64,000 nucleotides of DNA from Heloderma charlesbogerti (taxonomy: Eukaryota > Chordata > Lepidosauria > Squamata > Helodermatidae): positions 248,001 through 312,000 of the forward strand of contig JANEZZ010002704.1 in NCBI GenBank assembly GCA_026122225.1, written 5' to 3'. The notes beneath the pieces are model-generated. The model had not been told where the DNA came from. It saw only the letters and a list, made by a program, of their open reading frames with translations, and ran no database searches. The position numbers and the translations under genes are program-made. Below, one piece after another: positions 1 through 10,978 of this stretch (position 1 is the stretch's first letter; each line of letters starts with the position of its first letter).

Positions 1-119
1 GGGGGAAAACCTATGGAGAGCACAAGCGCCACCTGGAGTTCAGTCATGACCAGTACCGAGAGCTGCAGCGGTACGCAAAGGAGATTGGCATTTTCTTCAC
101 AGCTTCAGGCATGGATGAG
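1..119 (+). CDS. NANS: NANS internal coding exon (left-truncated)
   Basis: The exon reads GKTYGEHKRHLEFSHDQY onward and ends FFTASGMDE at a perfect donor, GAG|GTAAGT. It belongs to the N-terminal part of the NeuB barrel. Its 5' boundary is outside the window. Confidence 0.96.
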
Positions 120-3100
120 GTAAGTGAGATGGAGGGATTTGAGGTTATATCAAAAAGAAGCTACCATTTCTGACATCACCTACAGACCATTCCATGGGCA
201 GCTATTCCCCGGAATACATTTCAGATAACCCCCAGACCTCTGGATTTCTAGAAATACTTGCCAAAGAAGTGAACACTTGTCTCTTCACTGGCATGGCTAC
301 TGTCATCTCTGCTTTTCCTCAAGGTCTAACTTGCCAACACTGATCTGTGGTAAGGCTGAAGTCCTGCTTCTATTATTCTGATAAGGAGAGGGGAACTCCT
401 GTATGGGAGTTCGTTCAGGATAACCAGTCAAAGGAGTTAAAGATGGAAAAGTGGGTAGGGAAGGCTCCATCTCTCCATGGTCACAGTGCCTACTGCTCTG
501 GTTGGCCGACCTCCACAGCTCCACCTCTGCTTTCTGTCCCTGTCCTATATGTATTATTTATGTTTTATTTATTTAAAGTATTTTTATCTTGCTCCTCAGA
601 CAAAAAAGGCTCCCAGAGTGGCTTATAGTCGGATCAACAAAAAGACAGTCCCTGCTTGCAGGCTCACAATTGAAAAAGACAACAATGCACACAGAAAAAG
701 GGAAGGGGGGGGGAATTAAGTAAATCATCAGCAGGGCTGGTGGAATGACTCTGCTTCCCCTCTCATCTCCAGAGTGGGGCGGTGAGGGCAGTCCAACTGG
801 AGCAGGCCTTGATGCTCCCTTTGCCTGCTTCTGTCTCCCTTGCTCTTTCTTCTTTCCCACAAGGCAGCTGAATATATATGAGGTGGATGGAGCGGTGCCC
901 CACTCCACTCCTGTGTGAACTACAATGTAATATTCATTTTAGACATGGAGCGTACACTCTTACCTCTTCACACAAACCACACAGAATGAGAACCAGTGTT
1001 TCAAAAGTCCTTGATCCCATTGTCAACAGATTCAAAAATGAATTGGCACTAATGAGTGAAAACGTTTTTGGAGCAATGTGTTTTACCTAATTGCAGCCTT
1101 TTTGACATAGTTTTAAAATTCATCTGTGTTCAGTGGCTCCCTGTATCACGGTTGCATGTTTCTCCCGGCCCCAAGAGGGATCCTCCTTCTTGAATAGCAA
1201 CTTGTCCTGTGACTGTAACACTGGGAGTAGTTTGAAGTCAGGCTTGCTGTATGACTTGCTGCAATGTATATAGTAGTGGGCTTTCTGGGAAACTGAATTA
1301 GAAAATTTCTGCTGACCTAAAGTGGTGGAGGTCTGACTTAGCGTGTTAATTTAACCTACATTTAATAAACAAAACTTTTAAAAGTATGTCAGATTAATTC
1401 TGTGTGATGTATAAATATCTGAAAGTTTTTCCAATATGTAAAAGTAGTTGAACTGAAATATTTGATATTGTGTTTGGGGTGGGGTGGGGGATCAATAAAA
1501 TTCACTTTGTGTGGTTTAAATGTTATCCCTGTTTTCAGAAATGCTAACAATATAGTGTCATTCCATCTTTGTGACTTGTTTCTATGACTGATGGATCCAA
1601 TCAGAGTTTGTTGATTCATAAGTGGATTTCTGATTCAGTGATGCTTACTAATATAGGTAAACCATCACATGGAGAACTGGATCCTTTTTGGTCTTTTGTG
1701 GGTCATTCTGTTCTGTATGCCTGTGGGTATACTATGAACTTTGCCTCCATATGTATTCCTTAGGTTTGGACATAGTTACCTGTTGTTCCGCTTGTTTGGG
1801 GGGGATGAGGCCCATTAATCCAGTTAGAGGTATTTATTGATGAGTGGAATTAATTGTACGATTTGTGTTTTGTCTGTCTCTTCATAGATGGCTGTAGATT
1901 TTCTGCATGAACTGGATGTTCCATTTTTTAAAGTAGGATCAGGAGACACTAACAATTTTCCATACTTGGAAAAGACAGCCAAAAAAGGTAATTTTTAGGA
2001 TTAGCAGTAATAACGGTTGCTGAATGTTGCAACTGCTTATTTCTGCTCTCACAAACACAGATAACCTAGTTACAGAGGGTTGATTCATGCATTACCATGT
2101 CTAATGAGAGACTATGTGAATTCAAGCCCCCTCCCCACTTCCTGTATTAGAGCCAAATTAAATGTGATAGTATAAATGCACAGTGACCACCAGAGGGGGC
2201 CTTAGCTCCCTCCTGCCCTTCCACAGTGTCTAGGATGGGGGGGGGGGACAATTTGGGCCCCTTCAGCTGTATTGGTTTACAACTCCCATTGGCTATGCTG
2301 GCTACAGTTGATGGGAGTTGTAGGTCCCCCAACCGTCCAGGGCAGGTTGGGGTGGGGGCTGTAGGAGGGATGCGGAAACTGTTCCGCCATCAGATAGACA
2401 CAGCTGGATACACTGGTTATTTCCATCTCTAAGTAATGTCTAACAATGGATTGAAAGGTTGAGGAAGGCTGTTCTAGGGCCACCATTCAGTGGTCCTGTT
2501 ATGTACCGCCCTGTCTTTATTTTACTATAACAAAGGGATCACAGAAGGCTGAGACATGGGGGGTGGGAATATACAGTTGTGTTTCCTTAAGTATGCATGA
2601 CCTGGGCTGTAAAGGACATCAGAAGGCATACCAACATTGTGGGTTGGGTGATACAAAACACTCTACTTTTGTTCCAGTTTTGGGGAGAAGGGTACTAGCT
2701 AGAAAGATGGCACTGATTCGGTTGTGGATGAGCAAGCTGGCATAGATCCAACCAGACCATAGGTGATAGAAACTCATTGGCAAGTGATCCACCAATTCTT
2801 ACAACTAGATGCCATGAGAAAAAAGTGCAAGTCGTAGTAGAATTAAAACTGTTGGTGAACTTCCCTTCCAGGTCGCCCAATGGTGATTTCTAGTGGGATG
2901 CAGTCAATGCACACAATGCAGCAAGTTTACAAGCTGGTGAAGGCCATCAACCCAAACTTCTGTTTCCTTCAGTGCACCAGTGCTTACCCTCTTCAGCCTG
3001 AAGATGTCAACCTGCGTGTCATAACGGTCAGTGAGGTGTGGGGTGGACTGGACAGTACTAGGAGGGCGTGCAGGCAGTTGTCCTGAGGTGCCTTCTTTGA

Positions 3101-6100
3101 ATCTGGTCCCTTGAGTAAGACAACAGACCACAGGTAGTTAAGAATCCTTTTCAGCTGTAAGCAGAGGTATCAGTCCAGCGCAGAGTTAAGCCTGCTCAAA
3201 CCCACTGATTTTTTTCCACGGGTTTAAGAGCACTGAACTGTGTTGGATTGTGGCCAGAGGAACTTGCATATTAAGCACGTCTGAACGATTTCATGTCATG
3301 TTGGAACAGCTTGTGCGTGGTTAGCTGTCTGTCCTGTACCTTGCAGGCCATGGAGATGGCCATCTGTGTCAATTACGTCAACTTCTCTGTCCTAGGAATA
3401 TCGCTCAGTCTTCCCAGATATTCCTGTTGGCTATTCCGGTCATGAGACTGGGATAGCAATTTCTGTCGCAGCAGTTGCTATGGGTGCTAAGGTACTGGAG
3501 CGCCACATCACGCTGGACAAGACCTGGAAAGGGAATGATCATCAGGCGTCGCTGGAGCCAAAAGAGCTGGCAGAGCTGGTGCGAAGCATCCGGATGGTGG
3601 AGAAGGCTATGGGCTCTCCAGTCAAGCAGCTTTTGCCCTGTGAAGTGGCTTGCAATGAAAAGGTAACTTTATTCTTGAATTCCGCAAGATTACTTATCTT
3701 GAATTAAATTCTGTTGCCTGGTTTTTCTTGGTTACTGATGGCAGCAGCATCAGTGGAGGCTGGTGGCTCCAGTGTTATGGGGTGGTGAATTTGCTCTGGG
3801 TTTCAGCCAGAACTCTAAAGGAGCTACCCAAGGTGCTGAGCCACTGAGCAGCATTCATATGCATATGTTATAATAAGGCAGCAGAGTTTGCTTTCTAGCA
3901 CAGGGATGCAAAAAGTGCATCCCACGGGTCACATGTAGCCCACCAAGCCACATGTGACTCACCAGACCTCTTTGCTGCTAGATCCATCTTCTCAGCAGCT
4001 GCCAAGTTTTCAGGGAATGCAAGTTTGTAATCCGATGAGCCACAAGCCTGATTTTTATGTTACCCTTACAGTGTGGTTGCCACTGAAAAACCATTTGCAA
4101 TATGGTGGGATTGCAGGTTGCAGCAGTAATATTTTTAACGTGATGGAATCTTGAGTGGTCACGTGGGATTGTCCCCACACCAACATCTTGGGTGGTTGGA
4201 CTCGATGGTCTTATAGGCCCCTTCCAACCCTACTATTGTATGATCTTCCCTCACTGGGACCTGCTTCAGAATCATGCGCTTGTTGTGTCAGTGGTGCTAC
4301 CTTCGCCATGTAGAAATACGGAAGCAATTGCTCCACAGTCACATCATGGGACTATGCTTTCGGTAATCTACCTCCCTAGTTCATTTGGGCTGGTATGTGC
4401 CCAAATACTATGCAAAAAGCACGGTTTTGTACATTGGGGCAGTTGTCTATCCCACTTGAAGTAAGGGTGTCCCTCTTGAAGACAGCACTTTGCTAGTGTT
4501 CAGAAGTAGTGTTTGGTTTAGAGGTACTCTGCTATGTGCAGGGGCAGTGCAGTTCTGAACACCATGTGCTGGGGGATAAGCAGTGGGATAAAGCTACTGT
4601 TAGCCACTTTGGCCTATCCAACAAGGCTCTTGTTTTCTTAAACAATGTCTCTTTGCTATGCCCCTAGCCAAATGATCTTGTCTGTAATGTTAGCTCAGAG
4701 GTGGGGAACCTTTTTCAGACTGGGGGCCAAATCCCATGCCAGAGAAGCTCTCAGGGGCTGTATTCCAGTGGTGGGCAGGGCTGAGGGCAAAAGGGCAAGG
4801 CGAAAAATGCACTTACTGCCAATAACTAAGCCGTAGGAGAGGCATAAATATATTAAATAAATGTCAACTTTTCAGGTTGGGGAAAATCCTGCACAAAACC
4901 TGGGAAAACACCAAATGATCAGAGGGAAGGGGGGGGGCGCTATTTGGCAAACCCCAGAGAGCCAGATTTAGCTTGCAGGCCAGAGTTTTTGCTTATGCTA
5001 GGGATGTACGAAACACTTACCTGGTTTCGTCCAGGGACATCTGTGGTGGGGGGGAGGCGCTCTGTCCCTCCCCCCAAAATCCTCCCCAGCCAGCTCCGCT
5101 CCGCGGCAACTCCACGGAGCCGCCAGTCGGGACTGCCCACAGCCGGACATCCGCCCGCTGCTAGGCTACGCAGGGACGCAAATGGCAGCTGCTGTAGCCA
5201 CTGCCATTTGTGTCCCTGTCTTTGCCATGATAGGCTACGTATATATTTACATAGCCTATCACAGCAAAAGGCAGGAACGCAAACGGCAGCCACTACGCTG
5301 TTTGTGCCCATCTTTTGCTGCGATAGGCTACGTAAATATATACGTAGCCTATTGTGGCAAAAGACAGGGACGCAAATGGTGTAGCAGCCACCATTTGCAT
5401 TCCTGCCTATTGCCATGATAGGCTATGTAGATATTTACGTAGCCTAGCATGGCCTCCGCAGGGACGCAAATGGCGTCCCTGCATTAGCCGTGATAGGCTA
5501 TGTAAATACATAGCCTGGCACGGCCATTCATGGGAAGGCGAATGGCGGCCGCAGACGCGGCAGCCATTTGCAGAGCACGGGACGGCTGTAAACAGGTAGG
5601 CTCCGTTCCAGGCCCATTTCAGGGGGTGGCAGGGGGGTTGCTTCGTTCCGCCATGGATTCTGGGGGGCCGAATGCACTGGAATCCGTGGCGGAATTCTCC
5701 AACATCCCTAGCTTATGCCACTTCGGTGCACATTACAGCATGTATTCAGCCTCTTTCCCTTTAGTCCCCTTATCAGAGTAGCCAGTATTGGCATAATACA
5801 AGAAATGGAGCCTGGAGTGTAGGCCTGACTGTATCCCACACTCAGGCCTATTGGTCCTCTCGCTCCTGATCAGTCATGTCCTATACTCCCTGCCACCTGT
5901 ACATTTGTGGCACCTATAGCATGGGATCACCACCCTGTGACTTAATCTCCTTCGGCTTCTCTTTCTGTAGTTGGGAAAGTCCGTTGTTGCCAAAGTCAGG
6001 ATCCCCGAAGGCACCACACTCTCTCTGGACATGCTCACGGTCAAGGTGGGCGAACCCAAAGGCTACCCGCCCGAAGACATCTTTGACTTAGTTGGCAAGA

Positions 6101-6180
6101 AGGTCAAGGCCAATATTGAAGAAGACGACACCATAATTGAAGAGGCCATTGAAAATCATGTGAAAAAAGTGAAATGCTAA
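1..6180 (+). CDS. NANS: NANS, sialic acid (Neu5Ac-9-P) synthase, 3' five coding exons
   Basis: NANS condenses ManNAc-6-phosphate with phosphoenolpyruvate to give N-acetylneuraminate-9-phosphate, the committed step of sialic acid synthesis in the cytosol. Coding exons seen: 1-119 (left-truncated by the window), 1888-1987, 2872-3026, 3396-3662 and 5971-6180 with stop TAA. All junctions are GT-AG and the phases agree (0, 1, 0, 0). The first four exons encode the NeuB-like TIM barrel, with readable stretches FFTASGMDE, KVGSGDTNNFPYL, GYSGHETGIAISVAAVAMG and ERHITLDKTWKGNDH. The last exon is the SAF/antifreeze-like domain, with GKSVVAKVRIPEGT and KVGEPKGYPPEDI. No lesion is visible. The N-terminal exon or exons lie left of the window. 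The gene is convergent with TRIM14. Identity is by recognition of the family sequence and is very secure. Confidence 0.97.
120..1887 (+). other. NANS: NANS intron
   Basis: The intron is bounded by canonical GT and AG. Apart from generic A/T-rich sequence I recognise no repeat family or second gene inside it. Confidence 0.8.
1888..1987 (+). CDS. NANS: NANS coding exon
   Basis: This 100-nt exon has acceptor ttcatag|ATG and donor AAAG|GTAATT. It encodes MAVDFLHELDVPFFKVGSG and continues through NNFPYLEKTAKK. It begins in phase 0 and ends with one base of a split Gly codon that the next exon completes. Confidence 0.96.
2240..2475. repeat. foldback MITE fragment(s), TACAACTCCCAT family
   Basis: The arms TACAACTCCCAT and ATGGGAGTTGTAG flank a GGCTATGCTGGCTA centre, and GTTGAGGAAGGCTGTTCTAG follows. 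This is the same short inverted-repeat element seen about a dozen more times in the window. This copy is diverged and lies in a NANS intron. Confidence 0.6.
2872..3026 (+). CDS. NANS: NANS coding exon
   Basis: This 155-nt exon has acceptor cttccag|GTC and donor ACG|GTCAGT. It encodes RPMVISSGMQSMHTMQQ and then CTSAYPLQPEDVNLRVIT, part of the PEP/substrate-binding barrel. It ends in phase 0. Confidence 0.96.
3396..3662 (+). CDS. NANS: NANS coding exon
   Basis: This 267-nt exon (89 codons) has acceptor tcctag|GAA and donor AAG|GTAACT. It encodes the end of the barrel, from EYRSVFPDIPVGYSGHETG through ERHITLDKTWKGNDH to LLPCEVACNEK, the linker to the SAF domain. Confidence 0.96.
4185..4245 (+). 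repeat. short LINE/SINE 3'-end-like fragment
   Basis: The phrase ggttggactcgatggtctta followed by ccccttccaaccctac is a common amniote retroposon end. This is only a short remnant. Confidence 0.4.
4697..4990. repeat. interspersed repeat, GGGGAACCT-ended family
   Basis: The copy starts with cagaggtggggaacctttt and contains the phrases gggggccaaat and gccagatttagcttgcagg. The same phrases recur at 9770, 13187, 19379 and 32560. The likely class is a non-autonomous DNA transposon. It directly abuts the hAT-like element at 4999. Confidence 0.5.
4999..5710. mobile_element. hAT-like palindrome-array MITE, copy 1 (complete)
   Basis: The ends are TAGGGATGT and ACATCCCTA, flanked by a perfect 8-bp direct repeat GCTTATGC (4991-4998 and 5711-5718). 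An 8-bp duplication with these termini points to the hAT superfamily. The 712-bp body has no transposase ORF. It alternates two palindromes: gataggctacgtaaatat with its mirror, and gggacgcaaatgg with its mirror, at least four times between about 5160 and 5530. It lies in the last NANS intron. Confidence 0.85.
5971..6180 (+). CDS. NANS: NANS terminal coding exon (SAF domain)
   Basis: The terminal exon has acceptor ctttctgtag|TTG and stop TAA at 6178-6180. It encodes the C-terminal SAF/antifreeze-like domain (GKSVVAKVRIPEGTTLSLD, KVGEPKGYPPEDI) and ends VKKVKC. The preceding 2.3-kb intron contains the palindromic hAT-like element at 4999-5710. Confidence 0.97.
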   Translation: MGKSVVAKVRIPEGTTLSLDMLTVKVGEPKGYPPEDIFDLVGKKVKANIEEDDTIIEEAIENHVKKVKC

Positions 6181-6589
6181 ATGTGAATGTACTGTTCGAA
6201 AGAGGGGCCTTGGGAAGCACTGTGGCAATCTACTGCAATCACAACGTTTTAAGTTCGATTGAAAGCAAACCTCAGTGGGATTTTTCTTTCAGGTGGGCAA
6301 AAATGCCAATATGGTATCTTGACTCATTCTCAACAAGGGACTTCATAGAAACAGGGCAATGTAGTATTTCATGAAGGGACTTCAGATTTTCTTTATTGCT
6401 GAAAATTTTACATTAAGGCATGACACAGTATCTTCCAGGAGGAATATTTTTAAAGGGCAAGGTGGGGCTTTGGAAAATACTTCTTTGTGGGGGCAGGATG
6501 AGCGCTACTAGTGAGTGCCTCTAAAGAGTGCATGATGTGGTCAACACTTTTCTACCGTTCAGCTTGATTTTTCTAGTGTTGAGAATTAA

Positions 6590-6985
6590 GGATGAGAACA
6601 TTAGAAAGGTCATGCTGGATCAGACCAAGGGACCATCTTATCCACCATTCTGTTCACGTAGCAGCCAACCACTTGCCTGTGGGCAACCCACAAATAGGAT
6701 AAGAGTGCTATAGCACCGTCCCATCCATGTTCCCCAGCAACTGGTGTACATAGGCATACTGCCTCTGATAGTGAAGGTAGCATATAGCCATCAGGACTAG
6801 TAGCCATTGATAGCCTTCTCCATGAATTTGTCCAATCCCCTTTTAAAGCCATCCAAATGCTGGCCATCCCTGCATTGTGTGGTAACAGATTCCATAGTTT
6901 TAACTATACACTGTGTGAAGTACTTCCTTTGATCTGTCTTGAATCTCTCACTCAGATTCATACGATAACTCTCTTTTTGGGAGAC
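6590..6985 (+). repeat. amniote interspersed retroposon (tgctggatcagaccaagg family)
   Basis: The copy contains tgctggatcagaccaaggga, accattctgttcac, ccatgttccccagcaactgg, ccttctccatgaatttgtcc and ttccatagttttaactatac. Related copies lie at 54963 and 63238. I recognise the family text but not its formal name. Confidence 0.6.
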
Positions 6986-7934
6986 ATAAGGCAATGCAAC
7001 ATTTTTTGTGCGTACTTGCAATGATGATGAAGCAAGCAATTCATGCAGCAGGAAGGCCTATAGGAAGGCCCAGCAAGACAATTCCTCTATCTTATCATAA
7101 GCTGCCACTCTGCTTGGTGGACCTTTAGTAGACACCGCTTGTACATCTTTAAACACCCCCACCATGAAGACTAGAAATGTGCTCTTTTGGAAAAGGCAAG
7201 TCTATAAACATAAGCATACTTACTTGAAAGTACATCCCGCTGTACTCAAGTGGGTTTACCGTTTAGTAAACGTGCTTAGAATTGGGGTGTCAATGATAAA
7301 TGTTCTGCATATCTTGCCATCTTTCTGTGCTGTTTCACATTCTATACAGAGGATCATGACCATCCAGTTTCTTGTAATGCGTCTAGAAATTGTTTTAATG
7401 GTGTTTGGGCACTCCTGCATTGGCCTTGATGACTTTGAACAAAAAATGTATCTGCTTATGCTTAAAATGGGGGCCAAGAGGTTGTTTTCAGTTGTGATTC
7501 ATTTGTTTTAAACATAGCCCTAAATATGAGCTGGAGTATCAGGATTGTGCTAGCCCACCTGCGTCACTCCTGGGTGCCTGTGATGCCTGCGCATTGGGCA
7601 TTACATTGGCATAAGCATTGACACACAGAAAGCCTCAGTGTATGTCGGCTGCCCTGCGATGCCTACATCACAAAATTCGGGAGTACGGATTTCACCTATG
7701 TGCTTTGGGCTCTGTGCAGGCAGGCCCTGCTGCATCCGTGCTGTCCCAGTGTGTGGATGTCACGAGCACGGCACCAGGGTGAGCGAGCTGCAACAATCCT
7801 GATCCCTCAATGGTAGGTTTGATCACATGTCTGCACAGGACTCGTATGAATCATGATGGTGCCATCCTACTAACGCTTTCCTTAAGAAAGTTACAAAATC
7901 ACGACTGGTGGATTTTTTTCTAAATTGAAAATTC

Positions 7935-7940
7935 AATAAA
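7935..7940 (+). terminator. NANS: candidate NANS polyadenylation signal AATAAA
   Basis: AATAAA is followed within 30 bases by T/GT-rich sequence, as expected of a cleavage site. It is the first exact hexamer I see after the stop codon on this strand. Confidence 0.4.
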
Positions 7941-8334
7941 AGTTTTGTCAGAAATTTACTTTTTGTCTCCTAGTTTGTTTTCATGGCACAACACTGGTTG
8001 CTTCTCTTTCCGGTTCTTCTACCTTTGTAGGAGGCACGAACGGACAGAATCCTGACAAGCAGCCTCTTTGGTGCCTTGATGGGTAAAGGCCTACTGGAAG
8101 CCTGCCAGCTGCTAAAAATGTGCCACTGTCACCCAGAACGATGCTTTTGAGTCAGTGACAAAGTCCACGTACTGAACAGGGCTCGCCAAGGACTGTGGCC
8201 TAGAAAGATAACTGCTTCGGCACAGGAAGACTAAAACTATCAACAGCTGTTAAGACTAAGATGCATCTCCCTAGGGTAGCCTCCCCCAAGTAATGTGCAG
8301 ATGCTTTGTACTACAACTCCCATGGTATTTATGT

Positions 8335-8700
8335 AAAATACTTATACCCTACTCTTTCTTCAAAAGGAGCACAGAAAGGCTTATATTAATCAAACAAGTA
8401 CCAGTAAAACAACCATAAAATCCTAGCACAGTAAAGCAATTTAAAATACAACTGTAATCTAACCTAAAAGCACCAAAACCAACAAGTCAGGAGCCAAACA
8501 CTTTGGTAATGAGCATGTTCTTTAACTTGTGCTTAAAAGTACTCAGTGGAGCCTAATTGCACCTCTCTTGGGATGGAGTTTCAAGAAAGGGGGGCCACCA
8601 ATGAAAATGTCCTCACATCCCCACCCTCCTCAGCAGCATGGCCAGTGGCTGGGGATGATGGAAGGTGTAGTCCAAAACACCTGCTCAGCACTATGAGTTT
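8335..8700 (-). repeat. LINE-like tail and MITE fragment, antisense
   Basis: The stretch cttataccctactctttctt and the following A-rich text match the reverse complement of the LINE tails found elsewhere in the window and resemble 50195-50510. The last part, gctggggatgatggaaggtg, is a half copy of the TACAACTCCCAT foldback element. Confidence 0.4.
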
Positions 8701-9153
8701 GTGGCTTTCCCCCCCGACCCCTATCTTGTCAAAAACCTTGGATGCAAGAGTGGGAAGAAAAAGGTGGGGGAGGCATGGGGAAAGAAGCAGCTCTGCCCCA
8801 GAGGCAATGGGAGTCAATGCCTCCTGTCCCTACGAGTGAATCAAGGCCTTCACATGAGCAAGGCAAGGACAGAAATTGGCATGGTTGGGCAGAAGGGAGG
8901 AGAACAATGCATAGAGGGAATCGTCACCTTCCCTGTGGCTAGGTCCAGTCCTCCCTCGCAGTCTCCTAAAAGAGGGTGTCGACTTCCAACCATTTCAGAT
9001 GCTGCACCTAGTTAGCTTTGTCACTATGATCAGTCAAAGCTGTGGCTTTAGTCCTTTCAAGTCGATCCTGTGCCATTCCTCAACTCTGAAGGTAAGAACA
9101 GAGACCACACATCGTTGTGAAGCAGGCTGTGCAAGCCACCAGTTCAAAGAGAT

Positions 9154-9159
9154 TTTATT
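9154..9159 (-). terminator. TRIM14: candidate TRIM14 polyadenylation signal
   Basis: AATAAA on the - strand is the first exact hexamer downstream of the ancestral TRIM14 stop that I noticed, about 1.8 kb away. The assignment is weak because the gene is inactivated. Confidence 0.3.
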
Positions 9160-9454
9160 GGCTACTAAGCAGAAGTTTTACATTTTCCAAGACACAGAGG
9201 ATGACTTTGCTGTTACAGAAAAACCACCTATAGTTCATTCCAGAGCTCCATTCCAATCACGACGGGGGCCCTAGCACAGATCAAGCCTACAGCCAGAGGA
9301 TCAAACTCTTCCCCAAAGAATTTAATACAAGTGAGAGAAGAGTCTCCAGCAATCACACCAACATCACTTGAAAGGCTGTTTCAAGTAAAGTTTTCCAAAT
9401 CAAAAGTCAAATATTGTTTCTGCTCTTTTAAAGGGCCAAGTGCTTAACATCCCT

Positions 9455-9640
9455 TACTCTGCCGCCTTTCATGATAGCCCTGTGAGGTTGGTTGTAGTTT
9501 CCACTGCAGTTGGGGAAAATCGGACACTGGAGCGCCCATGGTCCTCAGCAAGACCATGGGGAGTTGAATTCTCATCTCACATGTCAACATCCTGAGCCAG
9601 TGAGTCACACTAGTTCTCAGGGCCGAAAAGGAACTTGCTA
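9455..9640 (-). repeat. tRNA-derived SINE fragment (probable)
   Basis: It contains gatagccctgtgaggttgg and gagccagtgagtcacactag, resembling the antisense SINE copies at 16225 and 55845 that share the ccctgtgaggtaggttag motif. Confidence 0.4.
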
Positions 9641-9769
9641 AGAGCATCTTTCACAGAATAAGAATCCGACAATAGTAAAATTGCTGGTGGTTCTTGGTGT
9701 TTGTGTAAGATTACCTTGGCAAGTATTCTGCATTAAGAACAATACCATTTTGTGCCAAGGTAACCTTAA

Positions 9770-10080
9770 GGCAGGGTGGCAGAACCTCTTTCAACCCAAG
9801 GGCCGCATTCCATTGGTGGGCAGGGGCTGAAAGCAGAAGGTGCAGGGGCCAAATGACAGCATATATTATCTCAAAGCTCATAGTGCCGATAACTACGCCT
9901 TAAGGAGGGGCATTTCAACGTTTTAGCATCGGGCAAAAAAACTGCATGAAAGCGAGGAAACTACCAACCATCTGTGGTATCAAGGGAACGGGACATGGCC
10001 ATCTGGGAACCCCAGGAGGGCCAGACTGAGACCCCAGGAAGGGGCCGGATTAAGACCCTAGGCATGAGGTTCTACACCCT
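9770..10080. repeat. interspersed repeat, GGGGAACCT-ended family
   Basis: It starts ggcagggtggcagaacctct and ends ggcatgaggttctacaccct, with ggacatggccatctgggaac inside. Text close to these phrases recurs at 13187, 19379 and 32560. Confidence 0.5.
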
Positions 10081-10403
10081 TGTCCTGAAAGAAAACCTAG
10101 ACAGGTCACAGAACTAAGTTTAAATTAACTAACTGCCGTGCTCTCTAGCAAGAGAGATTTTATGAAGGTAACTGCATATCTATGGAAGGTCCATATCCTC
10201 ATCTATAACATGATGCTCCTTGGGGTCGCACTGCATGGGCTCACTATGTCTTTTAAACCAGACTAGGACTACTAGTAAGGGAGAACTGATTGTCTGTAAC
10301 CAAAACTGGCTCAGCGTAGGAAATGCTCAGTTCCTTATTTTACATAAAATTTTGCTTCTGATGGTTGTGGGGGGAGAAAACAGACACAAGTTGAACAAGT
10401 TGA

Positions 10404-10783
10404 ACGTGCGTTTTTGTTTTTGTTTTAAAGTCAGATGTGATAGGCTACGTAAACATTTACGTAGCCCATCACGTTTTTTGTTGTTGTTTTTTACCTAGCC
10501 ATGATAGGCTATGTAAATCTTTACATAGCCTATCACGTCTTTTTTTTTTTTTTAATACTGGAAATGGCGGTGGCGGCAGCCGGTCGGAAGACTGGCCGCC
10601 GCAGCCACTGCCGCCAAACCGCCACCAGAGCCGCTGCCACCCAGAAGATCCACACCAGGTAAGTCTCGTCCCGGGGGGGATCCGCGGGGGGGCGGCAGGC
10701 CGCTCCACCACCGATTTCGGGGAGCCGAATGCACTGGCATTCAGCCTCCCCGAGATCCGTGGCGGAATTCTCTGCCATCCCTA
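10404..10783. mobile_element. hAT-like palindrome-array MITE, copy 2 (left half missing)
   Basis: The right end matches copies 1 and 3 up to the terminal CATCCCTA. It holds two hairpins built on gataggctacgtaaa and its mirror (about 10435-10472 and 10501-10537), then the GC-rich ggcggtggcggcagccgg block, ccaggtaagtct and attcagcctccccgagatcc. The left terminus is absent, so the copy is truncated or internally deleted. Confidence 0.75.
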
Positions 10784-10978
10784 CCAATAACCCATGCTGT
10801 CCTTGTGTGCAATTGCGGCATACTTAGCCCCATACATACAGCTATTTCCCTAAAAGATGCGTTGCCATTTAGGAAGAGATTCAATACTGCATGGTCTTTT
10901 CAGAAGCTGAAATATCTAGTGCAACAGTTACAAGGATGTGGCTGCTTCTGCATCCTGATGAGAAACATAGGTTGGCCC

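Larger units (their letters stand above)
6181..7940 (+). other. NANS: probable NANS 3' UTR
   Basis: This stretch runs from the NANS stop to the first canonical AATAAA downstream on the + strand. It contains one interspersed repeat (about 6590-6985). No other gene is visible. The true transcript end could be earlier, using a variant signal. Confidence 0.4.
7941..10978. other. NANS-TRIM14 intergenic interval
   Basis: This is the convergent intergenic region, which may contain the remnant TRIM14 3' UTR. It holds only repeat fragments (8335-8700, 9455-9640, 9770-10080, 10404-10783). I see no gene. Confidence 0.6.

Noticed and set aside
5160..5530. Regularly repeated palindromes resembling a CRISPR array
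   Set aside because: The units are imperfect inverted repeats inside a transposon with target-site duplications in a vertebrate intron; there are no constant repeats with unique spacers and no cas genes.
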